DNA of 64,000 bases from Bacteriovoracaceae bacterium (GCA_018649885.1 JABIHA010000118.1:1-64000); one strand, 5' to 3'. Counted from the first letter of the stretch, positions 26,609-35,052 are shown. Made by a program: numbers and translations. Notes: generated by a model not told the origin, from the sequence alone.

Positions 26609-27778
26609 ATGTTAATCAAAACTTGCTTTGCGATACTAATCTCTTTAATGACTACGAGTCTATCTGCCACTCTCGTAGCGGGTCCTCTCATCAAAGTTCG
26701 AATTGCCAAGGCCTTAGATAGAGTGAAAATTACGGGCATGGACATGATAAGAGAGCTTCCCCAGGTCAAAAAAAATGATAGGTACCTAGGAAGAAAATCC
26801 CTGGTATTTAATTGTAAGGCACAGGGAAGTCAAAGAGGACAAAGATCCCTTGTTGTCGCCTCCCTTAGCTCTTCAACTGGAATTCTTAGCTGGAAGAAAA
26901 AAACCTACTTAGGAGACCTTTTACTTTTAACATCTCATTCAGGTAAATCGTGTGACCTTGTTAATCAACTTCCAATGGAATCATATATTAGCTCCCTGCT
27001 CGCCAAGGAAATGAATAGCAAGTGGCCTACCGAGGCGCTAAAGGCCCAAGCAGTCGCTGCTAGATCATACGCTATTTATAAAATGAATACTGGTGGAGTT
27101 TCTAGAAAGCTTGGGCGGGAAGCGCACTACGACATAGAAAATAGTGAAAAGCATCAAGTTAATGGAACTTTGATGGATACAACTAAATCTACTTGGAATG
27201 CGGCCAAAGAAACTACTGGTGAAGTGTTGTTAAAAAAAAATGGCGACTTTGTGCCAATCTTTTTCCACTCCAAATGCGGAGGAAGGACTTTAACACCTGA
27301 CCAAGTGTGGGGAAATAAGATTGAAGGTTACAAAGGCGTTGAATGCCCCTTTTGCCATAAACATGGAAGACCTGCATGGCAAAATAAGATGTCAGTGGCC
27401 AAGTTCAGAAAATATCTAGACAAGGCCCTTAAGTGGAAGCAAATGGACACCAAACTTCAGCTTGAGCCAAGTCTTTTGAAAAAGCTTCTGATTGTCCCAA
27501 ATAAAGTGGCCGATCATGATTTCAGGTATTATGACGCCGGCAATATGATAACACTGGAAAAAAACTATTTGAGAAGAGTGGTAGGAAGAAAAGTTACACC
27601 CTCTCATTCGTTCAAGGTATCAAGAGAAGGTGAGGAAGTGGTCTTCGCTGGACTTGGAAATGGGCACGGAGTAGGAATGTGTCAGTACGGTGCGTTTGAT
27701 TTGGCACATAAAGGTTGGGATTATAAAAAAATTCTGGCATACTATTTTCCCGGTTACCTTCTTAAAAAAGTATATTAG
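26609..27778 (+). CDS. SpoIID/LytB-domain protein (peptidoglycan lytic enzyme)
   Basis: 389 aa, exported by an N-terminal signal peptide. The SpoIID domain core is AKEMNSKWPTEALKAQAVAARSYA split as AKEM, KAQAVAARSYA, with the candidate catalytic Glu in AKEM. FFHSKCGGRT and ECPFCHKH hold zinc-binding type cysteines and histidines. GNGHGVGMCQYGA near the end is the second family signature. SpoIID proteins cleave glycan strands stripped of peptides. The start is ambiguous: ATG 26609 gives a clean signal peptide but AGGA is 15 bp away; TTG 26594 is too close to it. The amidase gene follows 6 bp downstream. Confidence 0.85.
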   Translation: MLIKTCFAILISLMTTSLSATLVAGPLIKVRIAKALDRVKITGMDMIRELPQVKKNDRYLGRKSLVFNCKAQGSQRGQRSLVVASLSSSTGILSWKKKTYLGDLLLLTSHSGKSCDLVNQLPMESYISSLLAKEMNSKWPTEALKAQAVAARSYAIYKMNTGGVSRKLGREAHYDIENSEKHQVNGTLMDTTKSTWNAAKETTGEVLLKKNGDFVPIFFHSKCGGRTLTPDQVWGNKIEGYKGVECPFCHKHGRPAWQNKMSVAKFRKYLDKALKWKQMDTKLQLEPSLLKKLLIVPNKVADHDFRYYDAGNMITLEKNYLRRVVGRKVTPSHSFKVSREGEEVVFAGLGNGHGVGMCQYGAFDLAHKGWDYKKILAYYFPGYLLKKVY

Positions 27779-27784
27779 AAAAGA

Positions 27785-28531
27785 ATGCTACTAGCGCTAT
27801 TTTTGATATTTTATTCATCTCTTTCATGGTCGTGGACCATTCTTCTCGATCCAGGTCATGGTGGCGAGGATCACGGTGCCAAATCAAAAGTCATCAAACA
27901 CCGTAAAGGCCGTAAATCGAGCAGAATCACTGTATCTGAAAAAACGATTACCTTAGATATTTCGAAAATAATTAGAAAGAAACTTCTTAGTCTTGGACAC
28001 TCTGCCTACTTAACCAGGAGTGTTGATAAGTCTGTTTCTCTATCTCAAAGAGCAGAGTTAGCAGAAAAAGTTAAAGCGGATATTTTTGTTTCCATTCATG
28101 TAAATTCAGAAAAAAGTAGAGGACCTAATGGTTTTGAAACTTACTACCTAGACAATCACAACGACAAGGCAGTGAGAAAAGTTGAGGGAGTAGAAAATAA
28201 AGATGTGGGTGGAGAAGAAAAAATCGTCAATCAAATTCTAATTGATCTCGTCATTCAAAGAACTGCTCCACAATCAAAGCAGCTTTCACGAATTGTCCAC
28301 TCGCACGCCATTAGAGCAATTAAAAAAAGATTCAGAATTAAGGACCGAGGCGTAAAGCCAGGCCTCTTCTACGTACTCGCCCTCTCTAAAAGACCCTCAA
28401 TCCTACTCGAAGTAGGATTTCTCTCCCACCCCAAAGAAGTCCTAAAAATCCAAGGCCCCAAATTCCAAGAAAGACTCGCCACCTCCATCGCCACCGGAAT
28501 CCACAAATACTTCCTAAAACAAACCCGCTAA
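27785..28531 (+). CDS. N-acetylmuramoyl-L-alanine amidase (Amidase_3)
   Basis: Zinc amidase that removes stem peptides from peptidoglycan. 248 aa. The short signal peptide (LLALFLIFYSSLSWS) leads directly into the catalytic domain. Zinc ligands are in DPGHGGEDHG, SEKTITLDI and SIHVNS, and the catalytic Glu is in LLEVGFLSHP. There are no added targeting domains. Cotranscribed with the SpoIID-like gene. The last 57 codons have no G at the third position and only two Ts, unlike the rest of the gene. Confidence 0.92.
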   Translation: MLLALFLIFYSSLSWSWTILLDPGHGGEDHGAKSKVIKHRKGRKSSRITVSEKTITLDISKIIRKKLLSLGHSAYLTRSVDKSVSLSQRAELAEKVKADIFVSIHVNSEKSRGPNGFETYYLDNHNDKAVRKVEGVENKDVGGEEKIVNQILIDLVIQRTAPQSKQLSRIVHSHAIRAIKKRFRIKDRGVKPGLFYVLALSKRPSILLEVGFLSHPKEVLKIQGPKFQERLATSIATGIHKYFLKQTR

Positions 28532-28545
28532 TCCTCACACGGTAG
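28361..28545 (+). promoter_or_regulatory. C-rich, G-poor tract, possible Rho utilisation site
   Basis: The 3' end of the amidase gene and the bases just beyond its stop are rich in C and A and very poor in G. Over the last 57 codons no codon ends in G. Such C-over-G stretches without secondary structure are the known feature of Rho utilisation sites. No strong intrinsic terminator follows; only an imperfect stem lies at 28582-28604. Confidence 0.4.
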
Positions 28546-28651
28546 AGAATGAGTTTCGATCTGATCGGACAACTTGATAAAGGCCCACATGGAAAGTGTG
28601 AGCCTATATGAGTGTTTAACAAATTTTAATTTAGTATTTTAATGATTTTCA

Positions 28652-29353
28652 CTACTCTGCAAATGTGGTTACTTCATTGATTTGATTTTCTTTACCCACA
28701 GTATATTGTCTCGTGGTTAATAATATCGGCTCAGACCTGGCATCAGAGGTAATGGCAATGGAGTTATTTTTATCCATAGTTTCAAATAACACTTGCCCAA
28801 TTTGATCGTTACCATTTGGGGTATTTTGTATAATTGAACAATTCAAATTCCGAAGTTCTACAATATCTGTCTCACTTGTCGCTGGATAACTCTCGCCATC
28901 TCGTTGTAAATGATAATATTCTATTTTTAATACAACATCTCCAGTACATGAGGCCATAAAAGGAATGTTTTGAAGATCAATCACTGCACTTCCTTCAGAA
29001 TATGTAATAAACCCAGGTAATGGAACTCTAGGATCTAGCATAGCAACTTGGAAAGTTTCATCACCAACTTCAAAAGTAAACAAAGGCTTTTCGAATAAAT
29101 TAAACCCACTCAAACTAAACGTCCCTTTATAACTTAGAACACGAATTGTTTCAGATATTTCATCTTTATATTTTTCAATTTCAGCATCAAAGTCAGCTGG
29201 AAAATTGCCTGTGCTTGCAGCATCAAAATCAGCTGAAAAATTGCCTGTGCTTGTAGCATCAAAATCAGCTGAAAAATTTTGATCTGATGCAAATGCAAAT
29301 GGGATAGCCGTTATTGAAATTATAAGCATAAGTAGTGAATAGAATCTTTTCAT
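28652..29353 (-). CDS. secreted protein with N-terminal 12-residue repeats, unknown
   Basis: 233 aa, not recognised. A signal peptide (SLLMLIISITAIPFAFA) is followed by three tandem 12-residue units of the type NFSADFDATSTG, then a beta-rich domain of about 170 residues with two cysteines (MASCTGD, NLNCSI) that may form a disulfide. ATG at 29353 has GGAG 6 bp upstream; the in-frame TTG at 29365 does not. It is a single gene on the minus strand, convergent with the amidase gene. Confidence 0.65.
   Translation of the reverse strand: MKRFYSLLMLIISITAIPFAFASDQNFSADFDATSTGNFSADFDAASTGNFPADFDAEIEKYKDEISETIRVLSYKGTFSLSGFNLFEKPLFTFEVGDETFQVAMLDPRVPLPGFITYSEGSAVIDLQNIPFMASCTGDVVLKIEYYHLQRDGESYPATSETDIVELRNLNCSIIQNTPNGNDQIGQVLFETMDKNNSIAITSDARSEPILLTTRQYTVGKENQINEVTTFAE
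29184..29279 (-). repeat. 36-bp tandem repeat, 2.7 copies
   Basis: Units at 29184-29219, 29220-29255 and 29256-29279 (partial) are nearly identical and keep the reading frame of the secreted protein gene. They encode the 12-residue FSADFDA-type repeats. Confidence 0.85.
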
Positions 29354-29790
29354 TTTTTTCTCCAAAGTTTGATACTGTAGCCCAAAGCGACTTTGTTTTT
29401 TTCTCTTACTACATTTTAAGGTATTTCGGTCAGAGTTACGGAGTAGAAATTTTGTAAGATAAAATTTAGGTTCTTTGAATTATGTCCAAATCTTCTACAC
29501 AAGCAAGACTTAGCTGTGCACAGTTTATGTTAGATTTGAGTGAAGCAAGGAGAAGCGATTGGAGATGTACTTTTGTACATCGTAATGAGCGCCGACGCAG
29601 CCTGAGCTCAAAGATGACATAAAATGTGTGCAGATAATAAAAAGGGCAAGGTGAGAGCCTTGCCCGGGAGAGAGAGAGAAAATCAACCGGCCTACCTATT
29701 TCTAACTAGGCCTGATGAAATCTTATATTAAATTTAATTTGTTTTTTTTAAAGAAGAGCTCTTTATAAAAGCCCTTCTCAATGGTTTTGA
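29354..29790. other. 437-bp intergenic region with hairpins
   Basis: No gene is recognised. It holds a palindrome CTGTGCACAG (29514-29523), a perfect hairpin GATGTAC-TTTT-GTACATC (29564-29581) inside a stretch of about 90 bp that is GC-richer than its surroundings, and the minus-strand terminator at 29636-29665. A small RNA or a repeated intergenic element is possible. Confidence 0.35.
29636..29665 (-). terminator. Rho-independent terminator for the lipoprotein gene
   Basis: An 8-bp stem (GGGCAAGG/CCTTGCCC) with a 6-nt loop is followed on the minus strand by TTTTTATTAT. It lies about 125 bp after the lipoprotein stop. Confidence 0.65.
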
Positions 29791-30483
29791 TTAATAATAA
29801 TTTGAGTAAGGATTCCAGTAACTATATGAACCGCTATTACACTGTGAGTATCCAGTATAAACATCAGTATCAATCGGAAAGAAAGCCGTAGGAAATGAAG
29901 TTGCTGGATAGTATTCGTAATCCCCAACTTCAAGCCATACTGATGATTTTAAAATTATATCATGCGAGCAGCTTGAAGATGTCGCAGTATACATTGTATC
30001 AATTCCTAAATTTGTAATTGTTCTACCGCCGCCAATTAGTGGAACGCCGTTAGAAGTAAAGTCGCACATTTCAAGATATACATTATATCCAGTAATCGTT
30101 GAGCCACTTGTTAGCTCTTGCACTGCCATAATGTCACCAAAGATACTTCTACCGAGGTAGATGCTTCCTGTGTAGCCTCCGCTATAGCCAGCAGTGTAAA
30201 CACCGAGACCATTTGGATCATTAATATAGTAACTAACAGTTGTTGTTCTACTGCCACCAAATGTACATGAAATTGATGACCTGTAAGGGGAAATTGCACT
30301 CTCAATGCTGGCGTCCCATACACCTGTTGTGTAGCCACTACTCGCAGAACCTGAGCCTGATCCAAGATCATCTTTTTTGACGTTGTTATCGCTTCCACAT
30401 GAAGTGACTAAAAGCATAACCATCACTAGTGACGTCAGGTTTCTTGTTAGTAAGGTGAGTGGCTTAGACATAAGCGTTCTCAT
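29791..30483 (-). CDS. lipoprotein, Ser/Gly/Tyr-rich, unknown
   Basis: 230 aa, not recognised. The N-terminal signal ends in the lipobox VTSC. A low-complexity Gly/Ser linker (SGSGSASSG) follows the lipidated Cys, then a Tyr-, Ser- and Gly-rich beta-type domain with five cysteines (SCTFGG, MCDFTS, SSCSHD, QCNSG). The end is YWNPYSNYY, an aromatic tail such as is seen in surface-exposed proteins. AGGAG lies just upstream of the ATG. It has its own terminator. Confidence 0.65.
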   Translation of the reverse strand: MRTLMSKPLTLLTRNLTSLVMVMLLVTSCGSDNNVKKDDLGSGSGSASSGYTTGVWDASIESAISPYRSSISCTFGGSRTTTVSYYINDPNGLGVYTAGYSGGYTGSIYLGRSIFGDIMAVQELTSGSTITGYNVYLEMCDFTSNGVPLIGGGRTITNLGIDTMYTATSSSCSHDIILKSSVWLEVGDYEYYPATSFPTAFFPIDTDVYTGYSQCNSGSYSYWNPYSNYY

Positions 30484-30778
30484 CTCTTCTCTCCTAAGTT
30501 TAAATTCAAATTCTTTTAATATCTCTTTTGTTCTTTACATTGCACATAGGGTGCCAACTTTTACGTTCATAAGTTGCACAGCATTTCATGTGATTTAAAG
30601 GGATTGGATAATCTAATGTGGAAAGGCGCAAAATAATTGATCAATTTGAATAAACAAGTGCACAAACAATAGACAATATTCTAGACATAAACCTTGTTTT
30701 TACACAGTAGTAAATAAAAATTATTTTTACCTTGAATTACTTGGGAATTTCCCGAAAGGTGATTGCAGTGAGGGATAG

Positions 30779-31789
30779 ATGAAATTTTTAAGTAATATAA
30801 AAGACATTGTACTGGGTTTGCTATCTAAGTTATCAAAAAGTATAGATGAAAAACAAAAGTTCAGATTTCGAATTTCTTTCCTGGTTACAGTAATTCCAAC
30901 GATTGCCCTTTTATTCGTAGGTTACTATCTCCATTTAATATATGAAATTAACTTATTGTACTTTGATGCCTACTCAGCTCAGGCTTCTGAAGAGATTAGA
31001 GAGGCCTTTGTGGCTTTTATGGCCGAAAAAAGTCTTGGCTATATAGGTATTTTTGGGTGCTTCTTTTTACTTCATTTCTTTGTGGGAATGCATATTTCAG
31101 CTCTTCTTTTAAAACCTTTTGAAAGGATTGGTAGTTATTGTAATGAGTTTTTGGAAGATAATCGCAAAGTATATGAGCCAGACCTATTTTCTGATTTTAA
31201 GCTGTTAACCTCATTTAGTGAGTACTTCTTTCGCCATATCCACTCAACTTTAAAAAAGGAGAAGTGGGACGATCAAACTATCCCTCTATATTATACAAGA
31301 ATTCACGGGCCTATTTTTGAGAGGGTCTTTTTCTTCCATTCTTGCTTGATGCTTGGATTTTTAGGAACATTATCAGTAGTTTTTATTTACTTCGTTTCCA
31401 TCGATATGAATTCAAATCTTATTGAACTGGCAATTACCACTCTTAAAAGTTATGGACCAGAAGAGGTTTTCTTTTTAAAGGGGCAAAATAGCTTTATTTT
31501 GAGTGCCATCACAGTATCTGGAAGTATGGTCTTCGTATCTTATGCGGTACTTGCCATTGTTTTGTATAACAAAGTTTCTGGGGCTGCATTTGCATACTTT
31601 GCAACTATGAGATCCTTTATGAAAGGAAAGTTTTCATCAAGGGTTCATCTCATAGGCTATAGCTATGTAAGAAATTACGGCAGGGATTTGAACAGGTATT
31701 TAAAATTTCTTGAAACTAGACTAAATGAATTCGAAAATCCAGAAATCGGTGATTCAGAAAAAGTCAAAAAACTGAAACGATCGGTCTAG
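30779..31789 (+). CDS. membrane protein with four helices, unknown
   Basis: 336 aa, not recognised. There are hydrophobic segments near residues 32-52, 84-110, 184-206 and 238-263. The pattern of two helix pairs, each followed by a charged amphipathic stretch (LLKPFERIGSYCNEFLEDNR and the C-terminal region), resembles HAMP-type linkers, but no kinase or methyl-accepting domain is present. A GAGGGA lies just upstream of the ATG. Possibly the sensory membrane part of a signalling system whose partner is elsewhere. Confidence 0.6.
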   Translation: MKFLSNIKDIVLGLLSKLSKSIDEKQKFRFRISFLVTVIPTIALLFVGYYLHLIYEINLLYFDAYSAQASEEIREAFVAFMAEKSLGYIGIFGCFFLLHFFVGMHISALLLKPFERIGSYCNEFLEDNRKVYEPDLFSDFKLLTSFSEYFFRHIHSTLKKEKWDDQTIPLYYTRIHGPIFERVFFFHSCLMLGFLGTLSVVFIYFVSIDMNSNLIELAITTLKSYGPEEVFFLKGQNSFILSAITVSGSMVFVSYAVLAIVLYNKVSGAAFAYFATMRSFMKGKFSSRVHLIGYSYVRNYGRDLNRYLKFLETRLNEFENPEIGDSEKVKKLKRSV

Positions 31790-31886
31790 TTTTTCCCTTC
31801 AATTTAATAATTACACATTCTTTATAGATGATTCTTTTGAAATAAGTTATAGTAATCATGAAACTTTATTGAAAAAGGAAATGCCC

Positions 31887-32678
31887 ATGAAAAGTCAGAT
31901 TGCTTTGTCCATCTTAGCGATACTTGCTCTAGCATTGGTTGGTTGTAATTCTGAGCAGCAAATCAAAGACACTATTAAGAAAAATCCAGATCTACTCATA
32001 GAAGCCATCAAGGCCAAGCCGGTAGAGTTTATTGATGCTCTCAATGATGCGGTTAAGATTGCCCAGAAGGGTGAGGCAAAAAGAAGAGAAGACTCAGAAA
32101 AGAAGAGACTTGAGGAGGCTTTTGAAAAGCCACTAACACCAGTACTCAGAAGTGATGAAACTTATCGAGGCGGTGGAAAAGATTCGCCATTAGTACTTGT
32201 AGAGTACAGTGACTTCGAGTGTCCCTTTTGTTCGCGAGGTTTTAAAACGGTTCAAAAGCTTCTTGAAACTTATCCTGGCAAGTTAACTTTCGTTTACAAG
32301 CATCTTCCACTAAGTTTTCATGCTAATGCTATGAAAGCGTCGCAGTACTATGAGGCAATAAGACTACAGGACCCTAAAAAGGCATTTAAATTTCATGATG
32401 AAATTTATGAAAATCAAAGGGGCTTAAAGAAGGGCGAAGGATTCTTGAAAGGTATCGCGAAGAAAGTAGGTGCCGATATGGGCAAATTGGCTGCAGATGT
32501 AAATTCTGAAAAAGTTAAAAAACGTATTGCCGAAGATATGCAAGAAGCCGAAAAATTTGGCTTTTCCGGAACACCTGGATTTTTGCTCAATGGAGTTCCT
32601 GTAAAAGGTGCTTATCCTTTCTCACACTTCCAAGAAATTATTGGGAAGCTGAAGGCCAAAGGAAAAGTTAGTCTTTAA
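31887..32678 (+). CDS. DsbA-family thioredoxin-fold lipoprotein
   Basis: Periplasmic thiol oxidoreductase, 263 aa. The lipobox ALVGC is at the end of a clear signal. A charged helical stalk of about 60 residues follows. The DsbA-type domain has the active site CPFC in DFECPFCSRG (about 112-115), a helical insertion, and the cis-Pro loop in GFSGTPGFLLNG. ATG at 31887 is chosen because AAGGA lies 9 bp upstream; two in-frame starts at 31869 and 31881 are too close to it. A strong terminator follows. Confidence 0.85.
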   Translation: MKSQIALSILAILALALVGCNSEQQIKDTIKKNPDLLIEAIKAKPVEFIDALNDAVKIAQKGEAKRREDSEKKRLEEAFEKPLTPVLRSDETYRGGGKDSPLVLVEYSDFECPFCSRGFKTVQKLLETYPGKLTFVYKHLPLSFHANAMKASQYYEAIRLQDPKKAFKFHDEIYENQRGLKKGEGFLKGIAKKVGADMGKLAADVNSEKVKKRIAEDMQEAEKFGFSGTPGFLLNGVPVKGAYPFSHFQEIIGKLKAKGKVSL

Positions 32679-32705
32679 ATACAAATTCAAATGATGTATA
32701 GCTTG

Positions 32706-32737
32706 GCCCTCTATAAGATATAGAGGGCTTTTTTTTT
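32706..32737 (+). terminator. Rho-independent terminator after the DsbA-like gene
   Basis: A perfect 10-bp stem (GCCCTCTATA/TATAGAGGGC) with a 3-nt loop is followed by nine Ts. Confidence 0.92.
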
Positions 32738-32745
32738 GGAAAACT

Positions 32746-33318
32746 ATGAATATAGATTTAGCTAAATTTGAGGAATCCGCAAAAGATAGAAGGTTGCCCT
32801 TGACCCAGAAGATGGACAGGCTTGGAGAGTCTAATATCAACTGTAGAGACTGTCCTGGAGAGTGTTGCACCTTTACATCCAATTCCATGCAGGTGACTCC
32901 AATTGAAGCGATCGATATGATGATCTATCTGAAAAAGCAGTCTCAATATAGTACTTCGACCTTTCATAGTCTTGAAAATTGTATAAAAAAATATCGGCTT
33001 GATGGGCCCACTCTCTCAAACGGTAAGAAAATATTTATGAGAAGAACCTATACTTGCCCTTTTTTTGGAGGAGGGGAGCTGGGCTGTACTATCGATCCTG
33101 AATATAAACCATACGGCTGCTTAGCGTTTAATCCCACACATATTTCATTCAAAGCAGATTCTCACTGCCATTCAGATAAAGAGCAGCTCCTGCGCACGGA
33201 CGAACAAAATGTTCAAATTCATGAACAATTGAGCGCGGACCTTGTGAGTTCCCTAAAGCTCGATTGGGAAAAGCTGCCTATTCCAGTTGCTATTGTAAGG
33301 TTGTGGGATTTTCTTTAA
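32746..33318 (+). CDS. YkgJ-type cysteine cluster protein
   Basis: 190 aa. The cysteine cluster NCRDCPGECCTF near residue 33, followed by TCPFFGGGELGC, and YGCLAFNP, matches the YkgJ family of putative iron-sulfur or zinc proteins. The biochemical role of the family is unknown. Eight or more conserved-looking cysteines lie in the first 130 residues. No signal or membrane segment is seen, so it should be cytoplasmic. Confidence 0.75.
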   Translation: MNIDLAKFEESAKDRRLPLTQKMDRLGESNINCRDCPGECCTFTSNSMQVTPIEAIDMMIYLKKQSQYSTSTFHSLENCIKKYRLDGPTLSNGKKIFMRRTYTCPFFGGGELGCTIDPEYKPYGCLAFNPTHISFKADSHCHSDKEQLLRTDEQNVQIHEQLSADLVSSLKLDWEKLPIPVAIVRLWDFL

Positions 33319-33383
33319 GTTGATTGGTTTTCAATCTGGGCTTATCCTATTCTAAGTATAAATAAAATTTGTGGGAGCTTTTC

Positions 33384-33830
33384 ATGGATGAGAATCACTA
33401 TACCGAGCTTGGAAAAAGAGCTGGCTCAAAGATAAACCATACTGAGCCTTCTTTTTTTAAAGGTTCACAGTCACTCGAGGACTTACTGGAAGAAAATAAA
33501 TTTCCAACGAGTGCCGAAATTGTTACGGCCTATCTTAATTCGATCCAAAAGATTTTGGATTATGAGCACATCGAAGAAGTTATTTCAGAGTCAATAAACT
33601 TAAAAGAAATTCTAGATGAAGTAGATAGGCTTTACACAACTCCAAGCATGATGAGGGACAGTCTTTACCTGAGGTTATCCCCAATATTCATGCGCTATGT
33701 ATTGTCAAGCGTGTTGGACTTATCCCTCGACAAAAATAATTTTGTCAAGGAATTAATGGAGGTATTTCGAGTCGTTCTTGAAGAAGAATATCATCACTGG
33801 CGTGAAACCAGCATGGATATTGATAAATAG
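33384..33830 (+). CDS. small helical protein, unknown
   Basis: 148 aa, not recognised. It is acidic, almost wholly helical by residue pattern and lacks cysteines, signal and membrane segments. ATG at 33384 has GGGAG 6 bp upstream; an in-frame TTG at 33369 is less likely. It lies between the YkgJ-type gene and the HU gene on the same strand and may be cotranscribed with the former. Confidence 0.55.
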   Translation: MDENHYTELGKRAGSKINHTEPSFFKGSQSLEDLLEENKFPTSAEIVTAYLNSIQKILDYEHIEEVISESINLKEILDEVDRLYTTPSMMRDSLYLRLSPIFMRYVLSSVLDLSLDKNNFVKELMEVFRVVLEEEYHHWRETSMDIDK

Positions 33831-33866
33831 ATAAGGCCGATTAAAAAACTATTTGTCATACGGAGT

Positions 33867-33908
33867 AAAATAGTTAAACATTTTAGTTATGTTACTATTA
33901 ACTATTTT
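33867..33908. promoter_or_regulatory. 11-bp inverted repeat upstream of HU
   Basis: AAAATAGTTAA (33867-33877) and TTAACTATTTT (33898-33908) are perfect inverted copies around 20 bp, with a third half-site TTTAGTTAT between them. The repeat covers the likely HU promoter region and ends 17 bp before the ATG. It is a candidate operator. Confidence 0.5.
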
Positions 33909-33925
33909 GCTCGGAGAGTGAACGC

Positions 33926-34204
33926 ATGAACAGAAAAGAGCTTGTAGAAGCCATCCTAAAAGAAAAAACTCTTACTCATTTAACTAAAAAAGATGCAGAT
34001 CAATTTATTGCAACACTTTTAGATACTGTTAAAAGAACAGTTAAGAAAGGTGATGATGTATCTCTAGTTGGTTTTGGTACTTTTACTAAAACTAGAAGAG
34101 CTGCTAGAACTGGTGTTAATCCAGCGACTGGTGAGAGAATCAAAATTAAAGCAAAGACACTTCCAAAATTCCGTCCAGGAAAAGCTTGGAAAGACATGTT
34201 CTAA
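33926..34204 (+). CDS. HU/IHF-family DNA-binding protein
   Basis: Nucleoid protein, 92 aa, full length. It contains the family signature GFGTFTKTRRAARTG split as VGFGTF and RRAARTGVNPATGE, with the DNA-intercalating Pro in NPATG. The Lys-rich C-terminal part (IKIKAKTLPKFRPGKA) is typical of HU. GGAG precedes the ATG. It is a single gene flanked by an upstream inverted repeat and its own terminator. Confidence 0.95.
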   Translation: MNRKELVEAILKEKTLTHLTKKDADQFIATLLDTVKRTVKKGDDVSLVGFGTFTKTRRAARTGVNPATGERIKIKAKTLPKFRPGKAWKDMF

Positions 34205-34232
34205 TTTTAAGTAGTTAACAATGTTTAAAAGG

Positions 34233-34260
34233 ACCCTCCAGTTTTGGAGGGTTTTTTTTT
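34233..34260 (+). terminator. Rho-independent terminator after HU
   Basis: An 8-bp stem (ACCCTCCA/TGGAGGGT) with loop GTTT is followed by a run of nine Ts. Confidence 0.92.
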
Positions 34261-34378
34261 GCCAATTTGAATATCTGATTAAATAAAACCAGCGTTGCTT
34301 TTTTGACACCACCTCCTGAAATATTTTCCGCATTCTTCCCAAAAAAAAGCAGAAATTGCCTACTAGAAGGGGGGCTCC

Positions 34379-34406
34379 TTGATTTGCTTTCACAGGGTGT
34401 TATAAT
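34379..34406 (+). promoter_or_regulatory. sigma70-type promoter of the flagellar operon
   Basis: TTGATT (34379-34384) and a consensus TATAAT (34401-34406) are 16 bp apart, about 80 bp upstream of fliL. No sigma54 (GG-N10-GC) site was seen, so this operon looks vegetatively expressed. Confidence 0.6.
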
Positions 34407-34485
34407 TTTTGACAGGGAGTTCTACTAGGATAAGAACAATATTCCGGTAGAGATTAGAGCAGCTTTTTAATGAAAAGGTAGAGTG

Positions 34486-35052
34486 ATGGCTGAAGAAGAG
34501 AATGAGCAAGAGGGAGCAGAAGTTGCAAAAAAAGAAAGTACTCCTAGTCAGAAAAGTCCACTAGTTCTACTTCTACTTATTGTAAATGCAGCGGGAATAG
34601 GAGCGATAGCCTTTATGCAGTTTCAGTCACATCAAAAAGAAATGGCAAAACCAGACATCCAGGATGTGGTCAAAGCTGCCATGGAAAAGAAGATCTCTGA
34701 AGAAGATGGTGGTGAAGAAGAAGCTATTTCACCTATTAAAAAAGATAAGGGCCTGCTTCTCCCCTTAGAAGGCTTTACTGCCAATTTGGCACAAGGTGAT
34801 GGACCAAGAAGGTTTGTCCGTTTGAATGCAGTATTAAAGTTTAGTTCAAGTTCAAAAAGTGAAGAGTTTGAGGCCAGAAAACCTCAAATTAGAGATACGA
34901 TTATTAGTATTTTGAATTCAAAACGACCTGAAGACCTTCTTAAAAAAGAGGGTAAGGTTTATCTCAAGGAAGAGATAAAGGCTTCAATTAATTCCTTTTT
35001 AATTGATGGAAAGGTCGTAGACATATTCTATGTCGGTTTCCAGATTAATTAA
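34486..35052 (+). CDS. fliL: flagellar basal body-associated protein FliL
   Basis: Inner-membrane protein that surrounds the stator and supports motor torque. 188 aa. The acidic cytoplasmic N terminus is followed by one membrane helix (LVLLLLIVNAAGIGAIAFM) and a periplasmic domain with the family's beta-strand pattern: LLPLEGFTANLA, RRFVRLNAVLKF, IRDTIISILNSK and the closing VDIFYVGFQIN. ATG at 34486 is preferred over GTG at 34483. First gene of the flagellar operon, behind a good promoter. Confidence 0.9.
   Translation: MAEEENEQEGAEVAKKESTPSQKSPLVLLLLIVNAAGIGAIAFMQFQSHQKEMAKPDIQDVVKAAMEKKISEEDGGEEEAISPIKKDKGLLLPLEGFTANLAQGDGPRRFVRLNAVLKFSSSSKSEEFEARKPQIRDTIISILNSKRPEDLLKKEGKVYLKEEIKASINSFLIDGKVVDIFYVGFQIN

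Noticed and set aside
28386-28622. 78-residue minus-strand frame with Trp/Arg repeats
   Set aside because: It is a by-product of the C-rich, G-poor codon bias at the end of the amidase gene; its Gly/Trp/Arg composition is not protein-like.
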